Shown: in pieces, positions 7,001 to 7,427 of the stretch | Layout: every line of letters starts with the position of its first letter | How positions within the stretch are numbered: the stretch's first letter is position 1 | NCBI GenBank assembly: GCA_023406715.1 | Contig: JAEXVC010000094.1 | Coordinates: 1 to 7,427 of the forward strand | Direction: 5' to 3' | From: Bacteroidota bacterium | GTDB taxonomy: Bacteria; Bacteroidota; Bacteroidia; Bacteroidales; Tenuifilaceae | Length of the DNA: 7,427 bases | Position numbers and translations under genes: made by a program | Notes under the pieces: generated by a model | What the model was told of the DNA's origin: nothing | The model's database searches: none | The model's input: only the letters and a program-made list of their open reading frames with translations

Positions 7001-7427
7001 TAAGTTACGTTACCAATGGAGTTCACTACCCAACTTGGGCAGCAAAGGAATGGAGAAACCTATTAGAGAATGGCTCCGACAAATCAGGCGAAACATACCA
7101 ACAACCCGACTGGAGTGAACTAGAGAATATTCCCGACTCAAAAATCTGGGATATTAGAAATATTTTAAGGCGACGCCTAATTAACTTGATTGACAGGAGA
7201 CTTAACGAACCAGGAATGATTCGCTTTGAAAGTCCAAGGCAGGTTATTGAGATACAGGAAAGACTCGACCCAAAAATTCTAACCATAGGTTTTGCCCGCC
7301 GTTTTGCCACTTACAAACGTGCGCATCTTTTATTCAAAGACTTAGACAGGCTTGATGAACTTGTAAACGACAAAGAACATCCTGTCCAATTCTTCTTTGC
7401 GGGGAAAGCACACCCTAACGATAAGGC
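4084..7427 (+). CDS. Bifunctional GT3 glycogen synthase - GT35 alpha-glucan phosphorylase fusion, 3' end outside the window
   Basis: One frame of 1114 codons runs to the right edge without a stop. Residues about 11-560 are a GT3 glycogen synthase, the animal/yeast type, which extends alpha-1,4-glucan from UDP-glucose. Landmarks are FEVSWEVCNKVGGIHTVIS (14-32), FHEW (163-166), FTTHATALGRS (186-196), SGRYEFKNKG (310-319) and YYEPWGYTPLE (443-453) with the E-x7-E pair Glu445/Glu453. From about 585 a DUF3417-like segment (NLWWSW, 602-607) begins a short-type GT35 phosphorylase, which releases glucose-1-phosphate. Landmarks are YFSMEFGLH (679-687), YSGGLGVLAGD (693-703), NEGHAAF (844-850), THTPVPAGHD (882-891, His883), VTNGVHYPTW (976-985), RRFATYKR (1072-1079; Arg1073 and Lys1078 match phosphate-site residues) and AGKAHPND (1106-1113). 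The PLP lysine motif lies past the edge. Bacteroidota homologues are, from memory, about 1400 residues. ATG 4084 or ATG 4090 could be the start; the A-rich leader lacks a Shine-Dalgarno. It lies 23 bases after the GH57 gene. Confidence 0.94.
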   Translation, partial: MDMKDKLLKPDYLFEVSWEVCNKVGGIHTVISTKALSIENELKNNYILIGPDVIKDTEVNPEFLEDTTLFASWRQKAFEEGLPIRIGRWNIPCKPIAIIINFSGLISKKDEVFRLFWEEFKLDSISGQWDYIEPALFGYAAGKVIESFTNFHLSLRHRVVAQFHEWMTGTGLLYLKMNVPQIGTVFTTHATALGRSIAGNNVPLYNNMEKFDPEGKAREFNIVSKQSLEKITAQEADCFTTVSEITARECSHFLEKKVDLITPNGFENTFVPEAEEFKLRRLEGKIKFYEVAEAMLAHDVAKDSIVVGISGRYEFKNKGIDVFIDALGRLNQENNLNKEVLAFLLIPAGHHGPRKDVFQNLRDKDKDFENYIILDDTHVTHYLNDPETEPILRRIRSVGLNNSSSDKVKVFWVPCYLNGDDGIFNKAYYDLLIGMDVTVFPSYYEPWGYTPLESLAFKVPTITTSLAGFGDWVNRHYSKPKDSIKVIHRSDDNDSEIVDQIVGSLQGYIKLDMSKRNELMENAGDVANIALWSNFVDYYYNAYDIALNCVGERTHRFMEFERQEVLPSIERKFRLNQPSWVRLIVQKSLPEKLKTLDDLSRNLWWSWSIEANELFESIDKELWIRCEQNPILFLERISLPRFQELEQDTVFVEKLHSTYLKFTSYMMQKYQRKGPKIAYFSMEFGLHSSLKLYSGGLGVLAGDYLKEASDSNVDLVGIGLLYRYGYFTQNLTASGQQIAVYDQQNFTQTLANPVRDENGKWVTVHVAMPGRLVHARLWKVDVGRTELYLLDTDFEDNLIQDRSITHHLYGGDLENRFKQEMVLGIGGVRALKALGIDADVFHLNEGHAAFIGLERLRGYIWGEKLAFNEAVEVVRSSSLYTTHTPVPAGHDAFPEEMVRVYMAHYPERLKINWEQFMDLGRTIPGDSSQKFSMSNLAATLSQEINGVSWLHGEVSRKMFAGMWPCYFPNELHVSYVTNGVHYPTWAAKEWRNLLENGSDKSGETYQQPDWSELENIPDSKIWDIRNILRRRLINLIDRRLNEPGMIRFESPRQVIEIQERLDPKILTIGFARRFATYKRAHLLFKDLDRLDELVNDKEHPVQFFFAGKAHPNDK

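Noticed and set aside
7026..7310. Antisense ORF of 94 codons over the phosphorylase domain
   Set aside because: It is opposite conserved GT35 coding sequence (GVHYPTW to RRFATYKR), with no independent start signal or family features.

Overview
This 7.4 kb window carries four genes, all on the + strand, separated by only 21 to 28 bases. Together they form most of a cytoplasmic glycogen (alpha-glucan) turnover operon. The source is very probably a member of the Bacteroidota, most likely Bacteroidales. The reasons are the gene set (GH133-type debranching enzyme, GT4 glycosyltransferase, GH57 amylase, and a GT3 glycogen synthase fused to a GT35 phosphorylase), the A-rich start regions without Shine-Dalgarno sequences, and the moderately AT-rich composition. 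The species cannot be named from what is visible.

Layout: bases 1-1104 hold the C-terminal part of an amylo-alpha-1,6-glucosidase whose start lies upstream of the window. Bases 1126-2406 encode a complete GT4 glycosyltransferase resembling bacterial and archaeal glycogen synthases. Bases 2435-4060 encode a GH57 alpha-amylase/4-alpha-glucanotransferase-type enzyme with an unusual lysine-rich tail of about 100 residues. From 4084 to the right edge runs an uninterrupted reading frame of 1114 codons: a eukaryote-like GT3 glycogen synthase followed in the same polypeptide by a short-type GT35 alpha-glucan phosphorylase. Its last few hundred residues, including the PLP-binding lysine, lie beyond the window.

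The proteins fit one pathway. The GT3 domain and perhaps the GT4 enzyme lengthen alpha-1,4-glucan chains, the GT35 domain shortens them to glucose-1-phosphate, the GH57 enzyme cleaves or rearranges chains, and the GH133 enzyme removes alpha-1,6 branch stubs. No signal peptide or membrane segment is seen at any of the three visible N-termini, which fits cytoplasmic storage rather than polysaccharide uptake. No branching enzyme (GlgB) or nucleotide-sugar synthase (GlgC or GalU) is in the window.

No RNA genes, mobile elements, CRISPR arrays, promoters or convincing terminators were found, and no gene-free stretch exceeds 28 bases. The points most worth a second look are the synthase-phosphorylase fusion, its missing arginine regulatory cluster, the basic tail on the GH57 enzyme with its internal Shine-Dalgarno-like and A7 slippery sequences, and the absence of the usual sugar-nucleotide-binding lysine in the GT4 enzyme.
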